Assembly: GCA_026874595.1 (NCBI GenBank)
Contig: CM049316.1
Span: 56,307,676 to 56,371,675 of the forward strand
Length of the DNA: 64,000 nt
DNA from: Sipunculus nudus
Lineage: Eukaryota > Annelida > Sipuncula > Golfingiida > Sipunculidae
Direction of reading: 5' to 3'
The first letter of the stretch is position 1; each line of letters begins with the position of its first letter. The translations under genes were made by a program, and so were the position numbers. This document shows, in pieces, positions 10,971 through 22,325 of the stretch. The notes below the pieces were generated by a model. That model worked only from the letters and a program-made list of their open reading frames with translations. It had not been told where the DNA came from and ran no database searches.

Positions 10971-11167
10971 AGAAGCGGATCCGGGAGAGGGGTCGGAAGG
11001 TCTGGACCTCCCCTTTTTCAGTCACCGCAACTTTTTTTTAAGGGTTTCAGACCATTTTTTTTGGCCTGGAGCCCTCCTTTTCCGTACCATGGAACCTTTT
11101 TTTAAGGTTTTGTCATTAGTCCTCCTGGGTTGGACCCCTCCTTTTCCTGAATCCTGGATCCGCCCCT
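10971..11167. mobile_element. MITE with GGATCC-type TIRs, copy b
   Basis: It starts AGAAGCGGATCCGGG and ends CCTGGATCCGCCCCT. It is in inverted orientation relative to the neighbouring element at 10391 and shares its interior phrases. Confidence 0.6.
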
Positions 11168-11731
11168 GATCACTGCCAGGGTTCAGTAAGTATGCCGATT
11201 GTGATATCTGGGAAAACCAAGTTTTACATACCGGTGTAGATACACTTATGTTGTAATCTGTCCTTAAGCTTTGGCAACTGCAGTACATGCGAACTAAAAT
11301 ATGGACATTAATTTGTGATATCACGGTTTTATTATTTTTATCGCGCTGAAATACAATTGAGATAATGCATTTTTGTTTCATGTAGGATATATGATTTATA
11401 CGTACAAGTCTTAAAATGTATATCATGGATCTCAGTCGAAATGTGTTTGTATGAAACCAAAAAAAAAAACAAAAAACAAAAAAACAAAACCAAAACACAT
11501 TATTGTGTATATAATGCACAATGTGTATTTGAGCCACCAACTTTAGAAGAAGGGAATACTTGTCCATGTAATCCAAACTGTAATGACGGATGAATATGCT
11601 GCACTTCCATTTCTCATGCTGATTTTAAAACAAAATCTCTCTACTTTTCTATATGTGGTAGCAAATAATTGATTTATGTTCTCATGGACAACTTTATGCC
11701 AAGGCAGCTCCTCAACTAAATATTATCCATA

Positions 11732-11786
<55 letters not shown>

Positions 11787-13420
11787 TCATTCCTTGTCAC
11801 AGTTACAATTCTTTTGATATAGAAAGCGTCCCTCATCCAAGTTTTGTTATTACTTTAACGGCAATCAGCACATGCAATTTATTTGTGTATATACCCTTTC
11901 CATCGATATATATATGGAGGAGCTGGCCACAGTTTACTGAACCTAACCTTCGCACATTAGGCAAATACAGACACAAACTGTTAGCTTTGAGCATTTATCA
12001 TTAGAGGCCAATATACGTGCGGACCGTTTATATTATCAGGTAGCTCTTCCTTATCAAGTATTGCTCTATTTTATTCTCAATTCAGAGTGATCACAATTTT
12101 TGCTATTTTTTATTGATACAACAACAAATATTTGGGACCAAGAAATGATTGTGGGCTTGACGCAGCTATGGGATGATTGCAAGGCGGGGTTCCACTGCGA
12201 ATTAAACTATAGCTCTACGATATGGTCGCAGCGGATTTTCTCCCCAGACTCTTCTTAACTCTTGAATATATTTAATCAGTTAACCAGTCTTCTGTCGTTA
12301 GGGCGAAACAGGTATGACGGTGGTTAGCCGTGATGTCTTTTTCACTGGAAAATCATTTTAATCACACTGCCGCCGATCTGTGTGTCAAGATTCAGTAGAA
12401 GCCGTGCATTGGATGTTCCCCAGATTTCACGTGGACATGTAAAAGTATATACAACAACTCACAGAATCGCTTATATGTATAATGTATTGAAATTAGGGAA
12501 ATTTCTATTGCATTACCTATTGTTTTATTCAATAACCTGTCGGCAGGTGACGAAGTGTCGACATATATCCGGCAAAACTCACTTTCTAAATCAAATCATT
12601 GTTTGACATTTGTGCTTCTTTGTGCATCAAATTGATGTCCTGGGCACTTAAGAGAAGAGTATAGCAGGTTTTGGACTCTAGCATTCGAAACCGACTCGAC
12701 TACTTGACATCATGCCTATTAACTCGAGTACGTGGTACCATGGCAATGCAATAAATTAAGAAAATTACAAAGTAAAAAATAATAACAAATATGACTTCTT
12801 ATTTTTAAGTTGTTGGTACAAAAGTGCTGCTGGTATACAAGACCCTATAATCGTTATATGTTAACATGCCACTGCACGTGAAGGGGTGCGATATGACACT
12901 TAATCTGCATAGCACCTATAGAGTTCATTTATATATGATGCATATATTTATACAGCGATAATATGTAAACTTGTATTTAACTTCAATATAACATGACATT
13001 GAGACCAAAGGTCAAGGTGAACCTAACGGTACAGGGCGACTTGCATACATAATGATGAAAACTGGATATTTTGGAAGTCAAGAGAATGAGAGTTCAATGT
13101 TTTTCCCCTAATATGACCCAAATCCAGTGAGGACTTGATAACGAGATAATGTAGCCTTATGTCCACTGTGACGACCTTGAACACAGAAGTCACGTTCATC
13201 AAAAACGGTAGGTTTTATACTCGGGGATGAAGTCTGTGTAGTTTGGGGTAATTGATAATGCTAATGAATCGCATGACTGAATATGCCTAGAAGAAATTTG
13301 AGTGAAATTATATATTCATATATGCCAAAGTTTAAGTCGACACTCCATAGTATATTCATTTGTTAAAAAATATCATCATCTGGCAAATAAAAGTGTAATT
13401 GATGCAGTACAGCCATAGTT
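11168..13420. other. Non-genic stretch including the right breakpoint of copy 1
   Basis: I see no convincing exon here. 11168-12776 is duplicated in copy 2 and includes a decayed tRNA-SINE-like scrap at 11886-11907 (phrase 'tataccctttccat'). After 12776 the sequence is unique, AT-rich and without recognised features. Confidence 0.5.
11737..11781. repeat. (TA)n microsatellite
   Basis: A pure TA run, reduced to about ten TA units at the matching site in copy 2 (59766). Confidence 0.9.
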
Positions 13421-13424
13421 ATTC

Positions 13425-14550
13425 TAGTTAGCTAACTTACAGTTATGCTGAGCTGTAGCGAACACCCTTTGTACGTCGCCCTTCCTTCCGTTTGTCCGTC
13501 CGTTAGCGGGACACAAATCGTAACGGTAAAGGCTAGGATAATGGAACTGCATGTGTATCCTCACAGGTTATAAAAATATCTCCTTGTTGAGTGAAATTAG
13601 GTAAGTGTGAACTATATCCTGTGAGCTATCGGGCGTGATATAGCAACCCAGAAATAAATAAAAACCATAAAAAATGGTCTGATATTTCAAGATACGCTGG
13701 GTGGATTGTTCTAAAGATCTTGTTACTAGAAGATCCTTGATAGTTTTTCTTTCTTTTAGAAAGAATAGTGGCAGCAGCTCTGATCCATTTTATTTATTGT
13801 TTTGTGCCCTGTCGCCTCATGATGTCCGTCATGGGGGTACTTATAATAAGGGTTATTTGTGACCTTGAACAGTCTCATATGTTATACTGAAAGCAACCTT
13901 TCAAAATTAAAATTAGGCCACTGTGATGTATATTCTCCGAGTAACAGAGCATGATATAGCACCAAAAAAAGTAAATTACATATAAATGGCCAGGTATTTA
14001 AAGGCTGGCTGGATTATTCTTAAAATCAGGTTGCCTGAAGATCTTGGACAGTGTCTTGTATGGAAGACTGGTGGTGCCACCTGTAAATTTTATTTATCAC
14101 GTATTTTTCCATTTTTTTTTAGACTGTCAAATTACGGCTAGGTGTCAGTTTCTCAGCTGGTGTTTCATCTAGTCTCCTGAAACCTGGTGTGTTTATCCCC
14201 CCCCCTCCCCCGCCCCTCTTAGTGAGACATATGTTTTCAGTCCCATCATCTGTCATTGTCATCGTTGTCAGTCAAACGTGTGGAATTTTATGATTATTAT
14301 GACCTCTACAACTTTTGAAGCACTGCATATGTTTTTCTTCAAGTTGACACACCAGTTGTTTCCGCCATGCTCTCAGAAGAGTTCGAAAAGCTCTTGACCT
14401 TGATCTACAAGGTCAAATCAGCTAAATTATAGTTCATCATCTACAGGATTTCTTGTGAAAGTGATAACATACTGTGTCCCCATATTCTCAATGGAGTTTC
14501 AATACTGGTGACTTTGAGCTTATCCTTTTCTTGTACATGCATAAACCAGT
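13425..14550 (+). repeat. Dispersed repeat of the AGCTCAGCTGAC family
   Basis: It starts with a decayed TAGCTAACTTACAG and 'gctgagctgtagcgaacac', followed by GTCCGTCCGTTAG and 'acaaatcgtaacgg'. It then contains several diverged units, one with CTGGTGGTGCCACCTG (a palindrome with one base changed) near 14067. Its last part resembles 37940-38000. Confidence 0.6.
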
Positions 14551-14978
14551 CTGCACACGTGTGAAACATCACAGTGAAGAACCCTACATGTCGACTGTGG
14601 TGTCACATGTAGAAGTTCAAAGTTGAAAAGCACGACTGATGTTAATCTCGAAAATGGTTTGCAGATGATGAAATTCTTGTAAATATTAGGCTAAAAGTGG
14701 CCAATGGGCCACTTGATATAACAGAATTTTGCTCACATTAGAGTTTCCAGAATTTGAATGTGTCTGGTTGTGTACCTGTATGTAAATAATACATCGTTAT
14801 TAGTAAACTAATATATTAAACAAACACAAACACCAATTCACAGCCATTGAAGCTAGTCTCGCGGAGCCGCAAATTTCAGGTTATTCGAGCCTTTCCGTTG
14901 CGGCTCAAGAGGTAGAAAAGAGCAAAGAACAAGTCCAAGTCATTCGGGTTTTTCAAAACGTCCACACGCGGGGTCTTA

Positions 14979-15520
14979 AGCCTCGGTCACTACCGGGATA
15001 CGGTCGCCGTACGGCGAGTGTTTGGGGCTATTCCGTGCGGTAGACCTTTTTCAAAGGCCGCAGGGACTCCGCAACGACCGTAACTGACATTAGCGTAAGC
15101 GCTTAAGTTGATGCGGCGGCGGTGCGTCAGGCAGCCACCTACAGGCTCCGTGCGGGCACCGTATAGTAGACGTACGGTTGTCGTAGGATGCCCGTGCGAT
15201 TTTAAATGCCTACTCGGCTACCCGAGAGACGTATGGCGTACCTGCGGCTGTCGTAAGGGGTCTTTGCGGCTTCCGCAAGGTTAGCTTGCGGCGTCCGCAG
15301 GGTTAGCTTACTTTACCGTGCAAAGGCCGTGAGAATGAGGAAGACATCGTGCCGTTCCCCCACGTCGCCGCATAAGTATTCCTGCAGTTTCAAAAAACGG
15401 TGATCTACGGTGTGCGGTGACCGCAGTGGGTTGTGACCGAGGCTCAAGTATTCCTGCGGTCCCAAAAACCGTGCGGTACTCTACGGTGTGCGGTGACCGC
15501 AGCGGGCTGTAACCGAGGCT
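14979..15520. mobile_element. PIF/Harbinger-type MITE
   Basis: A GC-rich, non-coding segment in AT-rich surroundings. Its ends are inverted repeats AGCCTCGGTCAC (left) and GTAACCGAGGCT (right), flanked by TTA on both sides (14976-14978 and 15521-15523), the 3-bp target site typical of PIF/Harbinger. The right part holds a direct repeat with 'tctacggtgtgcggtgaccgcag' near 15400 and 15480. No transposase ORF is present. Confidence 0.65.
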
Positions 15521-15842
15521 TTATTAGGTTCACTGCCTTCAACCAAGCGAGCTACCGATAGAATGTTTGCAATGGACGGCGCTTATTTGACAGTGAATGT
15601 GGGTGCATGTGCACCATCGCGAATAAATCTTAAACAGTTCTAGCTTTCTGGGTTCATTGCTTAATTCTAAACAAGGCCTACAGGCCTAATGCGAACCTGT
15701 GCAAAGTTTTGGAGTATGAATGGAGGTTTATTTTTTAAATTAAATATTGATCCTTTTAAGTCCTGCATATCTACCTTAGTCATTATGATTTCAGCAAAGT
15801 AGACATTTCGGACCTGCAAGTTTCAGATTAGGACATTTTAAA

Positions 15843-17190
15843 ACTAGAATATCGGTAGTCGACAAGCGACTATGTGTATCCGAAGAAATCAGAGTGGGAA
15901 GGGTGAAGCGAGGCATGGATTAAATGGCAAGGGGAATAGAGTGCGGTGTGTTGCATATTAGCATGGATGTCTGCAGCGTAAACGTGAATGTAGGTGGTGC
16001 CACCTGTCATAAAATCGAGAAAATTGTCCAAGATATATAAACCTGCAAAATTTCAGGTGGATACGTCAAACAACTGCTGAGATATCAGTGATTTTATCCC
16101 AAGGCAGCTGAACAGTTGGACGGTGTTCATAAGTGGTTGCAGGTGGCGCCACCAGTTTTGCTTATGATGAAGAACTATGTGAGATCTATACATAAGCAAA
16201 ATTTTGGCCCAATCAGTCAAAAGGTTCCCGAGATATAAACTTGGATGTCTGCAGAGTAAACGTGAATGTAGGTGGCGCCACCTGTCATAAAATCGAGAAG
16301 GCTGTCTAGCATGTATAAACCTGCAAAATATCAGGTGGATAAGTCAAACCACTTCTGATATATGAGTGATTTTATCCCAAGGCAGATTAACAGATGGACG
16401 CTGTGCATTAGTGGTTGCAGGTGGCGCCACCAGTTTTGCCTATGATGAAGAGCTATGTGAGATCTATACACATGCAAAATTTTGGCCCAATCGGTCAAAG
16501 AGTTCCTGAGATATGTACTTGGATGTCTGCAGAGTAAACCTGAATGTAGGTTGCGCCACCTGTCATAAAAATCGAGAAAGTTTCCAGGATGAATAAACCT
16601 GCAAAATTTCAGGTAGATATGTCAAACCACTGCTGAGATATGAGTGATTTTACGCCAAGGCAGAGGAACAGATGGATGCTGTGCATAAATGGTTGCAGGT
16701 GGCGCCACCAGTTTTGCTTATGATGAAGAGCTATGTGAGATCTATACACATGCAAAATTTTGGCCTAATCGGTCAAACAGTTCCCGAGATATGAGCTTGG
16801 ATGTCTGCAGAGTAAACGTGACGCCGCCTGTCATAAAATCGAGAAAGCTGTCCAGGATGTATAAACCTGCAAAATTTCAGGCGGAAAAGTCAAAGCACTG
16901 CTGAGATATGAGTGATATTATCCCAAGGCAGATGAACAGATGGACACTGTGCAAAAATGGTTGCAAGTAGCGCCACCATTTTTAGTGTATGTTTTAAAGC
17001 TATCAAAAGGCTACAATTGTGCAAAATTTTTAGCCTGATCGGTCAAACGGTTCCCGAGATATGCGGGTTTATATGTGGCAACAGACGCACAAATGGACAT
17101 TGGGCAGCGAGGAAAGGTCAAAGGTCAACCAAAAATGAGGGCGCAGCAGTTCACATGTGACCTGATGATAAACCCGATTCGCTTAAAATG
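15843..17190 (-). mobile_element. Helitron-like non-autonomous element, inverted copy
   Basis: The element is reversed relative to the one at 9.0-10.17 kb. Read on the - strand it ends TAGTCG-CTTGT-CGACTA (15871-15855), eight bases, then CTAG (15846-15843) followed by T. The interior has about four tandem units of roughly 278 bp. Each alternates a GGTGGCGCCACC followed by 'tgtcataaaatcgaga' with one followed by 'agttttgc', at about 15990, 16142, 16271, 16421, 16549, 16697, 16820 and 16965. The 5' border on the right is approximate. Confidence 0.6.
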
Positions 17191-18370
17191 CAATTCAAGT
17201 TTTTTCAAACAGTTGAAAGATAAAGTTCCAATAATCTGGGAATTCTGCATCTAAACATTGTATCTAGACGTCTAAACACATTGTCTAGACACCCCCCCAG
17301 AGCCAGGTCAGTTGCCATGGTGATGTCTGGACCCCACCTGTTTGTACTGAGTGACCTCTTGACTTGGCTGCTGAAACTCAGCACGTTTTCAAATCTGTTT
17401 TCAAATACAGAAAGCCTTTTTCAATTGGCTACAATTTTTTTTTTTAAACTGTATTTACCCAATCTATTCTTATAAAACTGGCAGAACCCTACCATAGAAT
17501 AATTCTTGTAAAGATTAAACCAATTAGCTTAACAGTTTCATCATAAATCAGTGTATAAGCTAGAAGAGTTTAAAATTACATTTTCGCTTGTAAAAAACAC
17601 ATCAATGTAGGTGGCGCCACCAATACCTCAAAATCAGATATGACATATGTGACAAACATTGGTATAAAACTTCGTGATTATAGCTCTAGCCGTTTCCGAG
17701 ATTTTAATTTTAGTGTGCTTTTTTGGACAGATGACCACGTTCAACCTCCCATAACTCGGCTAAAAATCTCCGAACTGGTACCATTCTAACAAACTTGAGA
17801 GAAATTGTTCCAGGGATCATTTCTGTGCAATATTGGACGATCTGGCTGGACAGTTTCAGAGGAGAAGATTTTTAAAGGTTTTTAAGCTTTTTTCTAAAAA
17901 ATCTAAATTAATGCAGATACCCAATAATAAGCTCCAGGGCACCAAGTTTCACATGTGACTAATTCTTAAATGTAATTTGGAGCTGCTAGCTCCGACGGTT
18001 TCTGACTTACAGCCATGGACGGCGGAAAGCCAGCCCTGGACGGCGGACGATGGACGGACGACGCTGCGCCATCGCATAAGTTCACAGGTTCGCTAAAAAA
18101 ATGTCCATTTCACGCGACTTAGTGATTAAAATTCTATTTCTTTTTTTTTTGTTACCCAGGCTCTGTGTCAAGTAGAAAATTTTACATTCCCGATCGGGAA
18201 TTATGAGTCAAAACCATGTATTCCCGACTGCAAAGTTAGCTTCCTCGTTGCCTTGGTGCAAGTGTGAGAATTACACACCGGGCGACTCGGGCCATACTCA
18301 TTTCAGTTATGAACCCATAACAAGCTTCCTCGGGAATTCGGGAATGTAATATTTCGATGCCTATTATTCT
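17191..18370. other. Non-genic stretch with diverged repeat fragments
   Basis: It contains another GGTGGCGCCACC (about 17610) in a different context and a segment with 'ggacggacgacgctgcgccatcgcataagttcac' split motifs near 18050. No exon is recognised. Confidence 0.45.
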
Positions 18371-18592
18371 TGGGGGTACTTATTAGCCCCAAAGCTCGGA
18401 AGATGTTATTAACAAAGACCTAATTTCCGGTTTCCAAGGAGATTTTTCATGGACCTCCCTGTATGTACAGTAAAACGTTTCTAGGTCCAACGATTACCAT
18501 TTGGGTCCTGATAATGGCCGTACGACCGGACGGACAAATGGTGATCGCTAGAGCTCAGATGACTTAGTCAGCTGAGCTAAAAATGATAGTGG
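18370..18592 (-). repeat. Fragment of the AGCTCAGCTGAC family, reversed
   Basis: Read on the - strand it begins TTTTTAGCTCAGCTGAC and continues with the family phrases 'tcatctgagctctagcgatcac' and 'gtccgtcc'. It is truncated after about 220 bp. Confidence 0.6.
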
Positions 18593-19418
18593 CAGCATTT
18601 GATTTTGTGCATGTGCCATGTGAACCAATTACTGCAACAAATAATTTGACTTTTTTATGTACCAGTACTTAATGTTTTTTTGACAGTACTTAGAGCAATT
18701 TTATTTTACATTATCTGAAAGTTTTTAAACCTCCTCAGCTGATGGTTCCAGTACACTTTCATTGCAAATCAAGGTAAATCATTATAGGGAAATGCCATGT
18801 TTCCGCTCCATCACTGACAAATTACTTGGTACATGTGCCATGTAAACCAATTTCTCTCGTATGATTTTCAATGGCAATGCTATTTTTGTTGTGTTTTACA
18901 CACATTCATACGATAAATATTGTGAATTATGCCCACATAAGGCTTTATTCATTTGGAAATATTACAAATCACAATCACAAAACAAGAGCACAGTTTCAAT
19001 TCTTATGATTTATTAATAAATCAAATTAAGGAAGTACATCTCCAATATGACTACGTTAAAGATTTTCAAGATACAAAATACACTACTGTAATTTTCTGGG
19101 GTCTGAATTTTACTGGTGAGCAAACCATTGTTCTCCGTTTACAAGCACATGAAATATAGCTATATATCAACAAAGGACCCTTTGTTGTTCAGTCATGAAG
19201 TCTTTTCCCTAAACAGTTCTGGTTAAATGTGAACAATAATTGTCAATGTAAGCCATGTGTACACTTACTCAGAAGTTCACAATCACTGTAGCACAGTAGC
19301 AGATTTTAGATTTTACCTGAATGATTCTTGAATCCTGAATTGAAAGTTGGTAGCACTGAAGGCCTGAACTTTAACAAATCTTTCTTGGGAAAATGAAATC
19401 ATATTGTAATAATACTAT

Positions 19419-20150
19419 CTAACAAGTGACCCATGGGTCATGACGCTCAGCTGACAAGCATGACCTGTATTTTTAAGTCTGGTGGTATACTATATGGTAT
19501 CTGACCATACTTGGAAGATGGAAGGTTTGGGATGAAAAGTCTGACTTGAAATGCATCCACAACTTTTTTCAAGAAGCTGGTCCTGTGACATTGACCTTTG
19601 ACCCTAAGACCTAAATATCAAAAGGTTTGTTCCTCTATTGACATGCAAGGTTTGGGATGATTATTTTGGCAATAAGAATTAATTCTGGGAGGTGCAAACA
19701 CATCCCGTAACTCAGAGAATATAGGTCACAGTGACCTAATTTCAGATCTGCAAGGAGATCTTTTTAGAACCTCTAAGACTGCATAGGGTTCATGTATCTA
19801 GCCCTGACCTTTGATCTTGTGACCTCAAAATAATTATGGTTTATCCCCTGTTGGTAGGTGAGCTGTATGTGAAAGATGGAAGGATTTTTGGATGAAAATT
19901 TTGGCTAAAAGAATTATTTCTGTGGGTGCAAACACACCCCATAACTTCGAGAATATAGGTCGCAGTGACCTAATTTCAGGTTTGCAAGGAGATCTTTTTA
20001 GAACTTCTAAGACTGCATAGGGTTCATGGCCCTAGCTCCTACGGTTACGATTTTTGCCCTGCTAACGGACGGCCGGCCGGACAGCCGGACGACGGACAAA
20101 GACCCATCGCTATAGCCCAGCATGACTGAAAGTCAGCTTAGCTAAAAATT
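19419..20150 (-). repeat. Complete short member of the AGCTCAGCTGAC family, reversed
   Basis: The left edge is AACAAGTGACCCATGGGTCA followed by TGACGCTCAGCTGAC. The right edge is AAAGTCAGCTTAGCTAAAAA. The ends are therefore imperfect inverted repeats of AGCTCAGCTGAC. It contains AGGTCACAGTGACCT at 19723-19737 and a one-base variant (AGGTCGCAGTGACCT) near 19965. Confidence 0.65.
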
Positions 20151-22325
20151 ACCTGTTCGCTAGTCATTGCAAATTCTCAAGAGAAATATTATTCACAAGC
20201 AAACAACTGAAGATGTTTATAGTTGCAAAATAATCATGTAGAACTTTTTGTGTTTGTGGCTTTTATCACCATTTTTTGTAGGATGTGAAAGTGCACCTTC
20301 TGTCATTATAAAGCCTAACTATTTTGAAAACTTGTTTATGTGTCATCGATTATGGCAACGCAGTGATAGATAATCTGATTGTCTGCATAAGCTGACCAAT
20401 CATGATTATAATAGATCATTGGTCCCAACACTACTACATACCACTGTTACAATTGTGACATCATACTGGTTACCATAGTAACACACAGCTGCCACTGGGC
20501 TTAAGTCACCTACATGAATTACATAACTCTGGAGTCTGCTGCAGTAAGGTTATCGACAGGTTATGGCCTGTGGATTATTCTGAAACCTTGGGAATAATAA
20601 ACCTGAAATTCAGAAGGCTTATTAATAACATATTGCTCTTATCATAATGGTTACAATAATCCTCATTCCAGAGACAGTGCCCCTGATAGGCCACAAAAAG
20701 GGACTAGAAAGTGATTAAATCACCATAGTGTCATAATATCTGTATAACTGAGACAGTAAGCTGTTGCTACAAAAGGCCACTAATAAGGCAATGTTTTGTT
20801 TGTCACTGACAACTATCACTATAATATCTTTTTGGTAAATAAAATAAACTATACATAAATACAAAAACAGATGTGTTGCAAATCACTCCCGAGTCTACAA
20901 AAATATGAGACTGTGTGTTTTAATGTCTAAGCACCGCATATAATATACTTTTCATCGTACTCCCAATGACTCATGTAATTTGGTGGAATAATCATTTGTT
21001 TTGACAAATATAGGTGTCCTCAGGTAAAATACAAATTTAAGTGATAATACAGGGATTTGCAGGTATAAAAACAAAATAATGGGCCATAAAGCCCTGTTTT
21101 TTAGCAGGCAAAATAATTATTTTTCATTAATACTGAAATGTATGACATTAGTTTTGAAATAATTTAACGCATATACAACTTATAAATTCACAACTGAAAC
21201 CCAAAATAAGCCATGGCATAAGTTAAATAAGAAGGAGGTCAAACATATATATGAACTATGGAAGAATAGTGTAATCACTGGTAACATTTTTCATGATAAT
21301 AACAGATAATTTGATACATGAAAACCATAACATCAAACCAGCTGATCACATGCAAAGTGACAAAGAAATATAAAACTAATAAGTAACTTAAGTACTGTCA
21401 TATACAAGAAATGATTAAACTTAAGTGAAAGGATAAAGCAGTACTCAAGTTTGAGCAATTCTAACACATTTCTGAAAGTCCAGAAACAGGACGGAGTACC
21501 TGCTTGATAAAGCACATTTAACTACGGTTTGCTCTAACATTTGTGCCATTATATATCAAGTAACATCACAGCATTGTTGAACATATATGCAAGCACCATA
21601 ATAGTAATGCTAGATCTATATCAAATGCAACAAATAACATTTATTTTGAAATATACCAAGCTGTGTATACTAGCTATGAAACATAAACAAAGTCTAAAAT
21701 TTTGATCCACTTCAAACCTAGGCTTAATAAGGATACACAGTTCTCTGAATACACAGCTATATTCTTGATTGTAGGGACAACGCAGAGGGTTACATTCCCT
21801 AAACGGAACCCAAAGAAAGGGGAGGGGGATTTTGGCCTTAAATATCTTGACTAATACTGCAAGAATGAAGTAGGTTCTCTGGGGGAGGGCAGTAGGGGGG
21901 TATTAATCCTTCAATAACTTAACCTTAGATCCATCCCTAGTTAAGTTAGCAATCAAGCACCCATCCAATGATAATGGATAACAAGAACAGATTTTGTTTC
22001 ACAATATGATCTGGAGGGTTGACAGTATTGTTTCAAGACTTAATTACCGAGTGTTATTGTATGGCAGAGATTAAACATTGCAATTCACCCTAAACTTGAA
22101 TCTACAATGGAACTGTAAAATAATTAATCATAATTCTTTTGCATGAAATGAAATAGGTCTCTCAAAGATACATACGCCATGTGTAAAAATTGAATGGGGA
22201 TAATGTGACCTTCCTTTAGAGAAAATACTGCAAAAACCCTAGACAAAATCACATTTGATTTTGAGACCACCACTTTGCTCATATCACCAGGTTTTAAAGC
22301 GGATTTTTCCAATTTACTGTTTTAT
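20151..22325. other. AT-rich non-genic stretch, downstream of the BTB gene
   Basis: No exon, RNA gene or repeat family is recognised. Part of it may be 3' untranslated sequence of the BTB gene on the - strand. A possible - strand AATAAA (TTTATT on +) lies near 21640, and no nearer one is seen. Confidence 0.4.

Larger units (their letters stand above)
1..12776 (+). repeat. Segmental duplication, copy 1 (left part cut by window edge)
   Basis: This segment matches 47245-61492 in the same orientation. Position 1 pairs with 47245, and the match stops after a shared AGTAAA at 12771-12776 / 61487-61492, beyond which the sequences are unrelated. Divergence is uneven: several percent in the first 2.8 kb and much lower from about 2.8 to 7.8 kb. 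Relative to copy 2 it lacks about 220 bp near 446, about 722 bp near 7836 and most of the 59875-60640 block. It has one extra Helitron-internal repeat unit near 9.35-9.63 kb and a (TA)n tract at 8359-8411. It contains the 3' half of the first HOIP-like gene, a Helitron-like element and two MITEs. The left breakpoint is not visible. Confidence 0.95.

Noticed and set aside
11022-11576. - strand open frame of 184 codons
   Set aside because: It spans a MITE and an A/T-rich tract; the product is low-complexity and the counterpart in copy 2 is broken.
12382-12606. Open frame of 74 codons in unique-looking DNA
   Set aside because: Not kept intact in copy 2, and there is no recognisable product.
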